NCBI RefSeq assembly: GCF_030269925.1
Contig: NC_085112.1
Coordinates: 1,241,501-1,305,500 of the forward strand
DNA length: 64,000 nucleotides
Direction of reading: 5' to 3'
Source: Bombyx mori
Lineage: Eukaryota; Arthropoda; Insecta; Lepidoptera; Bombycidae
Each line of letters starts with the position of its first letter. Positions within the stretch are counted from its first letter, which is position 1. Under the pieces are notes generated by a model. The model had not been told where the DNA came from and ran no database searches. It saw only the letters and a list, made by a program, of their open reading frames with translations. Below, piece by piece: positions 22,708-36,800 of the stretch. Made by a program: the position numbers and the translations under genes.

Positions 22708-23045
22708 TTTATTACCTTTGCAGGCAATCGAGCATACGGCCCACATATTGGTGTGTGGTTACCGTCGCCCATTGACGTCAGCAATGTCAGGGGCAGAGCC
22801 TAGCGTTAAGTACTCTCCACAAGCTTCATTTGAAGAAGGACATGTCATAGCGCTCGGAAAACACCGTGCAGGGGAACTCATGCCAAAGCCGGATGGTTCG
22901 TGGCAGATAAGATCGGCGGGCGGTGCGATGGTAAAGACGAGATGATGGGATCATCTCAAATAGTTCCTCAGAGCACTCCCCATGGAACATACTGTAAAAA
23001 ATACAGAGGGAACCGATTTCCCTCCGCAGACCCAGGATTGCCCTA
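22708..23045 (-). mobile_element. LINE 3' end (CR1/jockey-like)
   Basis: Same family. Minus strand reads YLPRTIRLWHEFPCTVFSER. Directly followed by a BMC1-like 3' end in the other orientation. Confidence 0.7.
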
Positions 23046-23047
23046 AA

Positions 23048-23357
23048 CACGTCATTACGAATCCTTCCGATTCATTAACGGTTCTTTTAGGTACCTCAAG
23101 CAGCGGTTACTGCCCTCGCCGAACCCGTCGCTTGCGACGAAGTGCTCGATGAGTAAATTAACCCATAGACACAGCCCACTGAGTTTCCGGATCTTCTCAG
23201 TGTGTCGCGTTTCCGATCCGGTGGTAGATTCCGCGAAGCACTGCTCTTGCTAAGGCCAGTGTTAGCAACACTCCGTTTGAGTCCCGTGAGCTCACCTACA
23301 CATCAAGGGGAAGCTGAAATAGCCTCTCAAGGCTATCAGCATAGGTAGGGAAAAAAA
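23048..23357 (+). mobile_element. BMC1-like LINE 3' end
   Basis: Standard unit with a small deletion in the CTCGCC block, A tail at 23350. Confidence 0.7.
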
Positions 23358-23487
23358 GACCCAGAGGTTCCAAATATCTTACTTGTAATCCAAAATTTAT
23401 GTTACTGTCAGAAAACTTGTACCATACGGCTTGTTTTTGTGTGACAATCAAAGGTACAATCAAGACATCGAGTCCACTATAAGGCTA

Positions 23488-23645
23488 CTACTTATACTGA
23501 TAGCCTTGAGAAGGTATTTCAGCTTTACCCTAACGTGTAGGTGAGCTCATGAGCAGTGCCTCGCAGAATCTACCACCTATCGGAAACGCGACCCACTGAG
23601 AAGATACGGCGAGAAACTCACTGGGCTGTGTCCATGGGTTTAATT
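23488..23645 (-). mobile_element. BMC1-like LINE 3' end, internally deleted
   Basis: Inverse unit lacking the segment between the GAGCTCA and GAGCAGTGC blocks. Confidence 0.65.
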
Positions 23646-24141
23646 TACGTGCTTAGGGCGAGAATGTGGTTGTTCGGAACTTGTATATGTACAAGCTTGT
23701 CCCGAAAATGTCACAAGCAAGACTTGAGCATCTGTCGAACATCTTGTGTTCTACGAGCATGGTGGCTAACAAATAATAAGAATTCGGTTTTACAAGATCA
23801 GATTGAGATATCAGGGTGGTCTGCGCAACAATGAATGTGGGGTAATGTTACGTAAAGCTATGCTCACTTCGTGAAAGATTTGAATGCCACGCATTCGAAC
23901 GTCACGTAAGAACGTTGTTGCCGCGTGCACAATAAGTGCAGGTCTGGCGACACGCAAAGTAATTGTCGCCTAATCTCTTGGTGATTAGTTAGGAGTCAAT
24001 AAATGGAAATATCTATCATTGTACTCTGTATATTATAAGGCGCTGTCTCGTAATGATTGGTTTTCGTAATGACTTTTGCGTCAATTCACCTGAAGACGAT
24101 TTTAAATGTAAAAGGCTGTAAGGTAAAGTTGAAATTCGGTG

Positions 24142-24330
24142 TTAAATGGTTACTGGTACACCTTTGAGATATGAATTCTAAGGTCTCAGTATAGTTACAA
24201 CGGCTGCCCCGCCCTTCAAACCGAAACGCATTACTGCTTCAAGGCAGAAATAGGCAAGGTGGTGGTGCCTACCCGTACGGACAAGAAGTCCTACCACCAG
24301 TAACTACGCAAATTATAATTTTCCGGGTTT
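24142..24330 (-). mobile_element. Bm1-like SINE, middle part
   Basis: GTGTTAAATGGTTACTGG to AATTATAATTTTCCGGGTTTT; head missing, small internal deletion. Confidence 0.68.
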
Positions 24331-25080
24331 TACTCCAAGCTAAACTGCCAAAACGAGGGAGTCATTAAGCGATTTTCCACAGGCAGTTAACCAAGTGTGC
24401 CGTGAGATCAGATTTGTTTCATAATCGATTCACTTTTTTATTCGTTCGCTTTAGCGCTAGTTATTGGCCTTGCTTCATTTACGTTTTATTCCAATATACA
24501 GCACAGTATTATGATGAAAATTTTGATTTCACCTTGACTTTATATATTTTAGAATTTTGTCTAATAACGAATGAAAATAATTGTTGCGTGTTCGACAAAT
24601 TAATGTAAGTATTTTCGTAACTATCCATTATTGATTGTCCTCGATAAATCCTACGGCTTAATTCATGCTGAGTCACTATATTAATATCGGAGACAGAGGA
24701 AGTCATTGTTTAAAAAAAACACAGTGAACATTGTCTATGGAAAGTCACTCCGAATGTTTCGATAAGCTTTTAGACGAAGGGATCATTTGGAATATCCAAT
24801 GAGTCTTAATGCGATATAAAGCCAAAAAATACCACTTTTGGGCAGAACCAGAGGCTCCAATTTGTCATGATATTCTTCTTTTTTATTTTTTGTCTACGGC
24901 ACGGTTTGTGCATTAGCCAGCGTCAAGTAATAAGATTTTTATAATTCGCCGTTTTAATTATTTACAGTTTATGATTAATAAAAAACGAAGGAAACTAATT
25001 GCAACACAACATAAATGATTAAAAACGAATTAAATTTACAAATGAGATGATTTCATGAGTTTTAATTAAGCTTATATTAA

Positions 25081-25470
25081 GTCGTCGTGGCCTAACGGAT
25101 AAGACGTCCGGTGCATTCGTGTTGAGCGATGCACCGGAGTTCGAATCCCGCAGGCGGGTACCAATTTTTCTAATGAAATACGTACTCAACAAATGTTCAC
25201 GATTTACTTCCACGGTGAAGGAATAACATCGTGTAATAAAAATGAAACCCGCAAAATTATAATTTGCGTAATTACTAGTGGTAGGACCTTTTGTGAAGTA
25301 GTAATGCGTTTCGGTTTGAAGGGTGGGGCAGCCGTTGTAACTATACTTGAGACCTTAGAACTTATATCTCAAGGTGGCGCATTTATGTTGTGGATGTCTA
25401 TGGGCTCCAGTAACCACTTAACACCAGGTGAGCTGTGAGCTCGTCAACCCATCTAAGCAATAAAAATAAA
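25081..25470 (+). mobile_element. Bm1-like SINE, full length with tRNA-like head
   Basis: Head GTCGTCGTGGCCTAACGG holds a perfect polymerase III A box (TGGCCTAACGG) and a B box (GTTCGAATCCC) 50 bp later, followed by the body and AATAAAAATAAAAAA tail. Best copy for defining the family here; about 390 bp. Confidence 0.82.
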
Positions 25471-25494
25471 AAAAGTTCCGTTGAATATAACATA

Positions 25495-25545
25495 AATGCG
25501 CCACCTTGAGATACAAGTTCTAAGGTCTCAAGTATAGTTATTATC
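25495..25545 (-). mobile_element. Bm1-like SINE scrap
   Basis: GCGCCACCTTGAGATACAAG and TCTCAAGTATAGTT only. Confidence 0.55.
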
Positions 25546-27423
25546 TAAAGTAAGTTCTACTCGTAGTTGTGGAACTGATTTTCTTCTATACGTTTGAATG
25601 ACTGCTGTTTCCTGGCGACCTCCAGGGTTATGACCTTTGACCGCGCAATTAACCACCGCTGCCCGGCTACCTGCTCAATTACATTAATATTTGTTTTTGT
25701 TATTCTAGTTCACTGGTTCATGGCTAATTTTGTGTTGTATAATTAACGGTCGTTACGCAAATTTTGCGGGTTTGTTTTTAGTTGCGCGATTGCATTTATT
25801 CGCTGCAGAAGACGTTCTTAAACACGTTTCAATTGTGTGTTTCTAAAGAAAAACTGTTTACGGATTTCCATCAAGGCCTTTTGGAAGGCTTAATGACGGA
25901 GGGAAGAGCTTCCACCGAGGGGGTGATATTGCTCGGTAGACCGACGATCCAAATGTTGTTGTTCGGAGCTTGTATATATGCAAGCTTATCTTGATAATGT
26001 CGTAGGTGAGATTCAGGCGTCTGTCAAATATCTTGCGTTGTATTATGGCTACCCACCACAGCCTAGTCGCATTGCTCATTTATTACTAGTATTAGTTCAA
26101 ATTTTCCAACAGAAAAGCCGAAGGTATTATACTATACAGCCATATTCTGTTATATTAAAAATAATTTTAACCAAAATGAATAGAATAAGGTCAAAAATAA
26201 TTTATTTAAGGCTGTAATCAATTAGAATAAAATTTAAGGTACTATAATAAGATGAGATGGTTATATTCTGAGATTTTATCAGAATTATTAGAGGTATCCG
26301 ATAAGCCACGTCTAACGATGCTACTTTATTTGCTCACACATTTGCACTTTAACAGCTGCTAAATAATTAATAAACCACTGTTAACACCGGCCGACAAATG
26401 AAAATTTTTTGAAAGTTGTTTGTATTTGAGCCACAAATATCACCAATTTATACTATTTTAAACACAAAAACACCTACATATTTGCCTTTCACATCAGATT
26501 TTTTTAAAAGAAGGAAAAAGCATTTTTTTCAAAATTTAACGAAAAAATCGTTTATAACGTTTTTTGTTTCTACTTTGAGATTTTTACGAGGATTCCATTA
26601 TTTTTGAACGTAGTGCTTGTCTCGTGCTATACTGTCCCACTCGCACAAGAACCATGGAAATTTTGTATATAAGTAAAAAAATAAATAAAAAAATATATAT
26701 AAGTACGTAACGTAAGATTTTTTTTAAATAAACACACTAATTTCAAAAAAAAGTTTATGAACAAAGTAACTGTAGAGGTTTATTTGCATGTAAACTGTTT
26801 CGAATGGGTGTGTCGTTGTTGCAACTAATATATTTCCTCACGAGAGGTTGCACGATTCGAGAAAAGAGCGCCAAAATCTAAAATTTAATTTATATTAATC
26901 AAAAAATTTAAAATAGCCAATGTCTTAATTTTTTTTAAAACCTGATGTGATACGATAAAATGAGGTATAATTTCGTGATCAGCACTACCAAATTAGTGAA
27001 AAAAAATAATCAGAACTTAAACAAGGAAAATGATGTCGGCCGGTGTAATTGTCGTTTAAATATGAAGAAACACGAAATTCATATGATAAAACAAATTCAG
27101 TCGACTTTGCTAGTCGCATACCCGCCAAGAAGTCGCTCATTTACTACTGCTGCAAAATCAATTAACATATCAATAAATGTTTGCTGTTTATTTAAAGTCC
27201 CGCAGTCCTTACGGCTGTATCTTATGTGTTTTTCGAACGGAGATCTCTGCTTTTAGTTCTATTTAGGAAAGATATGTTCACGAAAACACTAACTAATTTA
27301 AATATTATAGTAATAAAATTTATTATTATACATATGTAGTTAAAATGATACAAGTCGAACTACAAAAAAAGAATACAACATTCATTTTTGTTACCATAAT
27401 GACCTTGTTCCATATTGTTTTCA
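25546..27423. other. AT-rich interval upstream of Cad87A
   Basis: A LINE-like scrap at about 25860-26030 resembles 23660-23720 (TTGTTCGGAGCTTGTATAT). Otherwise nothing supported. Confidence 0.4.
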
Positions 27424-27677
27424 CTGGTGGTAGGACGTCTTGTGAGTCCCCACGGGTAGGTAACAAACACCACCCTGCCTATTTCAGCTGTGAAGCATAA
27501 TGCGTTTCGGTTTGAAGGGTGGGGCAGCCGTTGTACTGTAAAAATTGAGACCTTAGAACTTATATCTCAAGGTGGGTGACGCATTTACATTATAGATGTC
27601 TATGGGCTCCAGTAATCACTTAACATCAGGTGGGCTGTGAGCTCGTCTACCCATCTAAGCAATAAAAAAATAAAAAT
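27424..27677 (+). mobile_element. Bm1-like SINE, 3' part
   Basis: CACTGGTGGTAGGACGTCTT to AATAAAAAAATAAAAA, 150 bp before the putative UTR acceptor of Cad87A. Confidence 0.74.
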
Positions 27678-27843
27678 GTTATCATCGCTAACTAATAGTC
27701 CTGAGGTCAGTGAAAATTACGTTGCTAGAATTCCGTTATTATATGGATAGACAGAAACACGTCAAGTCAATGAAAGGGTATCAAAAAATGAAGTTACACA
27801 CACGACCTTAATCTTATGTCATTGTTACAGAATTAAAAAAAAG

Positions 27844-27895
27844 ATGGAAACAAGATGGAGAACGTTCGTGATATTATCGTTCTGCTTGGGTTCAA
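27844..27895 (+). CDS. Cad87A: Cad87A exon 1: start codon and signal peptide
   Basis: ATG at 27844 in an A-rich context encodes METRWRTFVILSFCLGS, a short positive n-region plus hydrophobic core, so a secretory signal. The exon ends after one base of a codon (phase 1) at A|GTAAGT. An acceptor-like TTGTTACAG ends at 27830, so the 13 bases before the ATG are probably the end of the 5' UTR, spliced from an upstream non-coding exon. Confidence 0.85.
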
Positions 27896-30800
27896 GTAAG
27901 TACTGTTTATCTTAAAATTGCACTGACTAAAGTCGTAAACCCGCCCAAGTCACATCTCTGGGATAATTATGTTCCAAAAGGAACTATAATAAAATTTAGA
28001 ATTGTTAGTTCCAACTTATATATCGTGTAGCGTTATGATATAATTAAAAAGATCATTAAAAGTCATTATGTGGTCTTTTGTGACCATGAAAACGGTATTA
28101 ATATACGAAACGTGGGAAATAATATAATAACAATAAAAAAACGATAGATTAAATTGTAAAAGTACTTTTAAATCGTAAATTATGTCTGCGACTTGCCAGA
28201 AACTAAGAAAAAACTATTATGCATTATGACTGAATATCCAAATTAAACTCTAAAAGCTACTACAGAAAGAGATAAAGTCATGAGAGGATCCGGCGAAGCA
28301 ACCCCAACGAAATGGCTTAGTCCACTGAGTTTCTCGCCGGATCTTCTCAGTGTATCGCGTTTCCGATCCGGTGGTAGATTCTGCGAAGCACCGCTCTTGC
28401 TAGGGCTAGCGTTACCAACGCCCCCAGGTTAAAGGCCCGTGAGCTCACCTACTCGCTCGGTTACGCTGGTATAGCCTTCCAAGTCTACCAGCTTAGGAAG
28501 TAAAAAAAGAGATGGTTATTTTGTAAGCTACTAAATAACTACATTTTCATAATAATATAATCAACCCACGCGTGCTTCATATAACGCCCTAACTTCTATG
28601 TATTGCTCTTTTTTTCCTACCTAAGCTTATAGCCTTGTGAGGCTATTTTAGCGTAACCTTAACTAGTAGGTGAGCTCACGGGGTTCAAACCTGAGTGATG
28701 CTAACACTGGCCCTAGCAAGAGCCGTGCTTCGCGGAATCTACCACCGGATCGGTAACGCGACCCACTGAGAAGATCCGGCGAGAAACTCAGTGGGATGTG
28801 TTTATGGGTTAATTTGCTCGGCGAGCCCTTCGTCACAAGCGGTAGCTTCGACGAGGACGGTGACCGGTGCTTGTAGTACCTAAAAGCACCGTTAATGGAT
28901 CGGGAGGATCCGTAATGACGTGTTTTGGGCAAAGACATAACAAATGAATGGAAAAGTCGATATCGCGGAGATCCGACATGTTATCTTCTCTATAATCCTG
29001 TAAATTTCTAAACCAATTAACAGGCTTAGCAAACATGTTACCGGTGTTCACGCAAGACATGAACAACTTACCGCTATCGGAGAGTACTCCGGTTGGCACA
29101 GTGGTCTACACACTGCAGGGAGTTCACCCTCAGGGGTTACCGGTAAGTTTCAAGCTCCTCCTTAAACTATTAAGTTGTTTTGTCTGACTTTTTATTTTTA
29201 TTGCCCGTAGGCAGGAGGCAGACGAGCATACGCCTGATGGTGAGTGGTTACCGTCGCCCATGGACTTCAGCAATGGCAATGGCAGAGCCAAGCCGCTGCC
29301 TACCTTTAAGTACTCTTCACAAGCCTCATTTGAGGAAGGATATGTCATATCGCTCGGGAAACACCGTGGAGGGGAGCTCATTCCAGAGCCGGATGGTACG
29401 TGGCAAAAAAGATCTCTGGAAGCGCACTGTGGATGAACGCAGTGGCTCCAGGTAGTATGGATGAACTCTACTCCGGTAGCGGGCGGGGCGATAGTAAAAA
29501 CGAGATGGTGGTATCGTCTCGAACAATTCCTCAGAGCAAGACTAAATAAGTGAATATGCATCGGGAAAGATTATTGTCATCTGTGCGTCACGCGTACCGC
29601 ATTTACCGAGAATAAGTACAATTTCCGCATTCAAAACGATTTTTGTTCTACAAAAACCGAAGCTTAAGAACGTAACATGTACTATAGAACGTATTTTACG
29701 TTGTTTATGTATATGGGCTCCGGTAACCACTTATCATCAGGTGGGCTGTGAGCTCGTCCACCCATCTATGCAATAAAAAATAAATAAATAAATGGTTACA
29801 TTTCAGATCAAATACAGCATGGTCGGCTCTGACAATTTCGTTGTAGATCCTGAGTCCGGCGATGTCACGCTGGACAAGCCTTTGGACAGGGAGGTAAGAA
29901 ATATAACTACTGACATAAGACGCCCACCCTAATTCACCCAAAAATTACATTGTACACATTAATTTATAGTATTTATAGTAACTAGTTTAATCCTAGCTTG
30001 TGAAAACTTCCTTTTATTAAAGTTGTTTTTTTTTTTTTAGGCTACCCACAGCTTGTTATTACTGTGTGCTTATTATGTTTTGTATTCGGGTTCACCATTT
30101 AATTTGATTTTTGTTTTGTTTTTTTTTCTTAAATTTTTATAATTTACAAATTTTACTAATTTATGCCATATTCTAAGTATGTGCACACGTACGGAGTCTT
30201 CATTCCCGCAGAGAACCAAGGGGAAACGGGGGTGACTGAAAATCAGCGCTGTTCGATTTATCAACCTTGAACAGCAATAGCTGAGCCACCTCCTTTTGCC
30301 TTTTTCTCTTTTTTTTTTCTTTTCTTTTCTTTGTATTTCATTGTATGATGTGAAAGGCAATAAATGATTTTTATTATTATTATTATTACATACATATATT
30401 GGAGGTTTGGATTATATTTAATGTCTCAAAAATAAGAACAGTTATAATTAACCTATTTGAAGAAATAAATAAAATACTTGGAACAAATCGTGCAGCATCA
30501 TCCGTGCTATGGGTAACCTGTATTAAGCAGAGACTGACAAAAATATGTATATACGATTTTATATTTACAAACCTGTTCATAACACGAATGTTAGCACGAT
30601 GTGGGAATCAAACCCACGATCTTTGGCGCAACAGTCGGGCTCCCTAGCTAAAGTTACTGCATCACCGTGCCAGTCAAATACCTTTAAAACTGAATTCATA
30701 GAAACATCAATTTTTTTATATTCATAAATTTTAAGTATTCACCTTTATTTTGGGATGCTTATAAGTAAGTATGTACATATATACAAATCATCATCCTCCT

Positions 30801-33800
30801 CCTCCTTGCGTCGATAATCCTCAGTGCTGAGGGTCGTGGCCTCCTCTAATCACTTTCTCCTGCATCATCTTGCGCCATTCCTGCCTGCCCTCGGCTGTGT
30901 GGATAGCAACGTGGACGGAGGTATTGAGAGTGGAGCGTATTTGATCCGACCAGCGCATTGGATTTCTGCCTCAAATCATCATAATAAAGGAAATATCCGA
31001 TCCAAAGTTATCTGATTCTGTTCCTCAGGTTGACGATACGCTGAAGTTCCTCGTTTCCATTGAAGCTGCCGACCCTCAGGGTCAGCAGAAGCTGATACAG
31101 AAACAGCCCGTCACAGTCATAGTGCTAGATGAAAATGATAACCCGCCTACATTCAAAAACGTGAGTTGTGCTGTGGCGTACAAATCGTAAATTGCATGTT
31201 GCATACAGGGTGTAGTTTAATTAAACTTATTTATTTATTACACTTCATGTAAAATTTACATTGGCGGACTTAATGCCTAAGGCATTCTCTGTCGGTCAAC
31301 CAAAGTAAGTGCTGAATGGATAGTGGTAGGTGTAATGAAATTTATATTAAGTTACAAAAAATATATACATACATACATCAATACATACGTATAATAGTTT
31401 ATACAGTATTAAAAGGAATATAAAGGAAATAAGTTCATGACGATTCCGCTAACTTTTCCAACAACATGCCGAACCTTTAACTTGGACGTGCAACGGTTAG
31501 TAATAGTCCGGATTTATAACGCGCACATCAATAATTGTCCTCCTCGTGGGTCTTGGAGAGGCATGCATGGGAGCGGAGCGGCAGAGACGCCGTCGGCCGA
31601 TCACGATGCTTCGAGAAAGGAAGCAGTCCTTCAGTCGATATAGCACCATCGAACTAGACCTTACATCGACATCATTAAAAACTAAACAGCTTAAACTGGG
31701 ATAGTTTGAATTCGTTATAAAATGGTTTACCTAAATTCCTACTAGAAAAAAGGTTCAATTCAGGTAGGTACATAACGTAGCTAGAGTCTGGCAAATGAGA
31801 GTAGAGACTGAAAAAAAAAAAATCAGTGGAGCAACCCCAAAATTAGTATGACATACCTGGAGTAACCTAATTTGATACTTTATCATATAAAATAATTTGT
31901 TTTTGTATACCTAGAACCCTTACGAAGTAGACGTGCCAGAAGACGAAGCAATAGGAACGACCATCCTCAACAACATACTGGTGGAAGATAAAGATTTTGT
32001 CGGCGATAATCTTGAAGTTGGATGTTCGGCCAATGACCAGGTATGTTCACGCACTCACAAAAATCTATCAGTGCATTTTATTCATCGGTTGACATCTTCG
32101 ATAATACCAAGCCAGCAGAGTTAGTGGGTTTTTATTGTGGCGAATTAATTCTTGATATGGAATATACACTCGTAAGTATGTTCTTGCGAGGAAATATATG
32201 AGTTGTGCGTTGCATTTTGGGATACAACATTCTAGTCATTTAATATTTATTCTATGGTTTACATGGTATTTTATTATTAACAAAAAGTCAAATCAAAATA
32301 ATTTAACATAACTCAACCCACACAGTAGAACAGATCTTCCAATGCGCTTGAAGGAGGCACAGTTCCCAAGATACTGGCTACGTTGCCTCGTTGGACAGCC
32401 AGATTCACTCTCTGTGCAAAGTACAGTTTATTATATGTATATTTTTAATCTTTACGTATTTTTAAATTTCATCATTGTTTTAATGCTATGTTTGGGTTTG
32501 ATTTAATGGGTTTGGTCTATTTTGATAGAGCTCTCTAAATATTATTATTAATAATAGACCGCAACATACCGGCCGTATCTTTATAGAATTTTCTTAGATG
32601 ACAACGTTTGTCTGGAAGAGATCACTTTTAGCTATAGACCTCCTATTGAATAAGTGTTGACAGTAGACTTGTCCTCCTTGCATCGTGCTAGTTAGTGCTG
32701 AGGGTCATGACCTTTACGGAACGTTTTGGTTCGAACTATGTTCCTCCATTCTGTTGTCTTATATCCATTGACGAATGCTAGTTTCATGTGCAAATATTTG
32801 AAGTATTCTCTCTCTCTAAAACACTAAAATTTTATTATCTTATTGCAGTGGCCTGAAGCTTGCGATATCTTTGACGTAGTGGCTTTAAACTCGACTTCGC
32901 ACCACTACCACGGAGCTCTGGTCCTGAAGAGGCCCCTCAATTACAACGAAAGGCAGTTCTATCAGTTTCAATTGTCTGCCACAGTGAGTAATTAAACCAT
33001 ATATAGTTGGACTGCCTTGTAGAACTGGACGGAGGGCAAGGCAGACCAAGTTTGATGGTAGGGCGTGCTTTTAGTGCCATCGTCTTGTCATGAAGCAATT
33101 ATGTCCTTGAATTCGAAAGACATTCCGTATGGTAGAGTGGGAATTGAACCCTAGATCTCAATGAGAGCGATAGTACTGCCCTCGATTCAGTCAGACAAAG
33201 GTTTGATTGTTTTCAAAAAGAAATGGCTTCATAAAGATAAAAAGTTTTGCGAATCATTTTCTTATACAGTCAAAACTATATTTACGGCTTAATCTTTTGT
33301 TCGATATTTTGTGTTTTTATTAAAAATAGTAAATATAGTTTTAATTATGTGTATGATTCGTGGAAACCGAAAAAAGTTCTATGTTTTCGTACATCAGTGG
33401 TTTTACAGTTTGATATCAACCGTCGATAGTATTCCACTCATACAGTAATTAAAAGAGAAGTACGCATCAAAGGGAATGTGTGGCGATTTTGCCTGTCAAA
33501 ACTTACAAAGTGTTGCCACACGAAAGAGTGGTAAATTTAACGACAAATGTACCGATGTGGCCAGCCTCAATGGGTTCGTAAAATTGACTTGTCTTCCCCA
33601 ATAGGACGGCATTCAGAACTCCTCCGGACAAGTAGAAGTGAAGGTGATAGACGTCCAGAATTCGAGTCCCATGTTCTACGGAGCTCTCAGCGGAGCGCTG
33701 TCGGAGGACGCGCCGGTCGGCACCCTGGTGCTGACGGTGCAGGCCAGGGACGCTGACAAGGCTCAACCCAGGCCTGTCGTCTTGGAGCTGCTCACTAGTA

Positions 33801-36800
33801 AGGATGTCTAAAAATCGAATCTTTTTTATTTATTTATTTTTTATTACTTAGATGGGTGGACGAGCTCACAGCCCACCTGGTGGATATTGTGGTTACAAGT
33901 GGTTACTGGAGCCCATAGACATCTACAACGTAAATGCGCCACCCACCTTGAGTTATGAGTTCTAAGGTCTCAAGTATAGTTACAACTCTACGGCAGAAAT
34001 AGGCAGGATGGTGGTACCTACCCATGCGGTCTCACTAGAGGTCCTACCACCAGTAAAAAAATCTGCACCTTTAGGATTTTGATTAACATCTCTCTTGAAT
34101 TTTAACACGCTTCATTAGATTGGTATATGGTAGGTATAAAGTCCTCTGTTAAGGCCATCTCTCTCAAACTTGAATGAGGATTTTCAGTTACTATTTCCTT
34201 TACTTTTGCGACGTTAACTTCAGTTGTAGACTTTAGTGGTCTACCTAAGTGAGGTAAATCTTCCATCACATCTTAATCGCTTTTGAACGCTTTATACCAC
34301 TCATAAGACTCCTGTAATATTTTTAGTGATTCCGAACACGATATTCCATTGGCGATGCAAAATTTAAAAAAAACTCTTATGTTCACTATATTAAAATTTA
34401 ATCTAAATAACAGATTCAACTAAAACTTCGCGCCATATTGGAAAACAGTTGTGCCAATCTAACAAAAACAAAAAAAAAATTGAATTTGGAACCATAATAA
34501 AATCCTTTCCCGATTTTTTTTTTGACTGAATGTGTGTAAAGGAATCTTTGAACTTCATTTTCTCCGACTTCGAGACGTCTGATTAACTTGAAAATGACGG
34601 ATCAAGGATCGATGACACTATATATTTCTTTTATAACTTCACTCTAATATCCTTTCAGGATCAACAGATAAAAAAAGGTGAAAGGAATTTTTTTTTTTTT
34701 TTTTTATTAGTTCAATTATCAGTTCCGTTTGATATTTACGCGTGTTTAATTTTACTTTCAAACTTCAACATGTGTATAGATTTTATATGTGTATATCTAT
34801 ACTAATATTATACAGAGGAAAGATTTGTTTGTTTGTTTGTTTTGAATAGGCTTCCAAACTACTGAACCGATTTGAAAAACTCATTCACTGTTTAGGAGCT
34901 ACAATATTTCCGAGTGATATATTATAAAATCTGTTTCCGTAAACTTAGAGATTACTATTTCTGACACAAATTGCAACAGCGTTATGGAATCCATAAATTA
35001 AATACTTTGATATATATACTATTATTATGATATATATACTATTACGATTAAATACTTTGATATGATAATACTTTGAAATATAATCTAGTCACACCTAAGT
35101 TTTGTTCGATTCTACCCTCTTGATTACTTTCGGCTACCATTCGACGATTTGAATAAGCATCAGCGGCTGTATCAGGAATATGTTAATCGTTTGCAGATCC
35201 TCTGGATTTCTTTCTGTTGGACAAAAACACTGGAGAACTACGGACAGCTAAGCCGCTAGATAGAGAAGCTTTAGACGATCCGTCCTCGCCACTAAATTTA
35301 ACCGTCAGGGTAAGTGAACTCATGTAAACTGACCTTTTGAATTCTATTTGTAAAATGGACCTTATAGCGCTCGCGAGTATGGCATATCCCCTCCAGCTTT
35401 GCTAGAAATGACGTCATACACTTTTAGTTTCCCTATTAATAAACGTTAGACCAATATACATGTAGGAACGGAACGGAGTGATATGGAGGAATGACAGATA
35501 TGGAGCATGACTGAGTGAGAGAGATAGATGTTGTGTTAGGAAGTAAGAAAGGAGGCGAATGAATGCGGAACATCTAGATTATTGCATAAGCAGCACGGGA
35601 GTTAGTTTCCGGACGCGACGACGCTGAGACGCATTGTACCCGGAAGACGAAAGACGTATGTAACTTAAGACGATATAATAAGACGAAATAAAGAATCGTG
35701 ATTTTGTGTAGTGATCGAGTGTTTCTCTGACCCACCCCGAATATAAAATCCCACATACATGCAAATGTTCTTTGCTAACTCAGAGCTGCCACAGTTTTGT
35801 GGCCTTGTCGTATCACTCTTGTCAGAGCTGTCGTGGTCATCACTCAGTAATGGTACTTAATTTATAATTAATGGTACTTGAACCATTGTACCATGGTTCA
35901 TTTGTGGACTAAATAATAATAATGGTTGGTTCGAAGTAAGTATCAGTTGAATGGAATATTTTGAATGTATTCAACTGATAATTATTTTTAATAGGTAAAT
36001 GTATCTTTTTTGTTTGATTGGTTTTGTTAATTTTAAGTATGTTTCAATGATACTATGTACACATATGGACTTTTTGTTGTTGTATGAAAAAAAAATATCA
36101 TTCATTTTTTCATTCATTCTTTCATTCACTCATTCATTCATTCATTCGGTTGTGTTGAGCCTGATGTCATGCAAACAACCTTCAATAGCCGACTTGACTT
36201 AGAGTCCAAGTTGTCCATAGTATGGGCAACTTTCCACGCAGTCTGGTGCTTTGCTCTGAACGACAAGACGCTCTATGGAGTAATTTCACGCGGTTTCAGG
36301 CAACCGAAATAGTGAATGGCTCACCGTTGATATCGGATTTGACGTCGACCGTCGCGACGGTGACCATCACCATTAAGGACGTGAACGACGAACCGCCCCG
36401 CTTCAACCGAAGGGAGTACGCCGTTCAGATACCGGAGAGTCTACCGGTCGGGACGCCGCTGCCCAACTTAGAGATGGTCGTCACCGACACTGATTTGGTA
36501 AGTGCCAAGCTCTCATCTCAACCTACGTCAAATCAAATCAAATCAAACTTTATTAGCTAAAACACGATTTACAAAGTTGTTGATAGTTATTTTATAGAAC
36601 AGCGTGTTTCTACCAAGTCGACGTGCAAATGTTATTCAAAATTATTTACATTAAATGCAGTCAGTAAATATGTTAATTAATTAAAATATCAAACAACAAA
36701 ATAAATTAATTGAATAAGAATTAATTATTTATATCGTAAAATGAAAACAAAGAACAGAAAGAAGCGAATTTAAAATTAACATAATGATTTATCATTTAAA

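Noticed and set aside
25081..25165. Possible tRNA gene, with A and B boxes and a CCA-like end
   Set aside because: The sequence continues into a repeated SINE body with an A tail, the same head recurs at 62133 and in inverse elsewhere, and no acceptor stem pairs.
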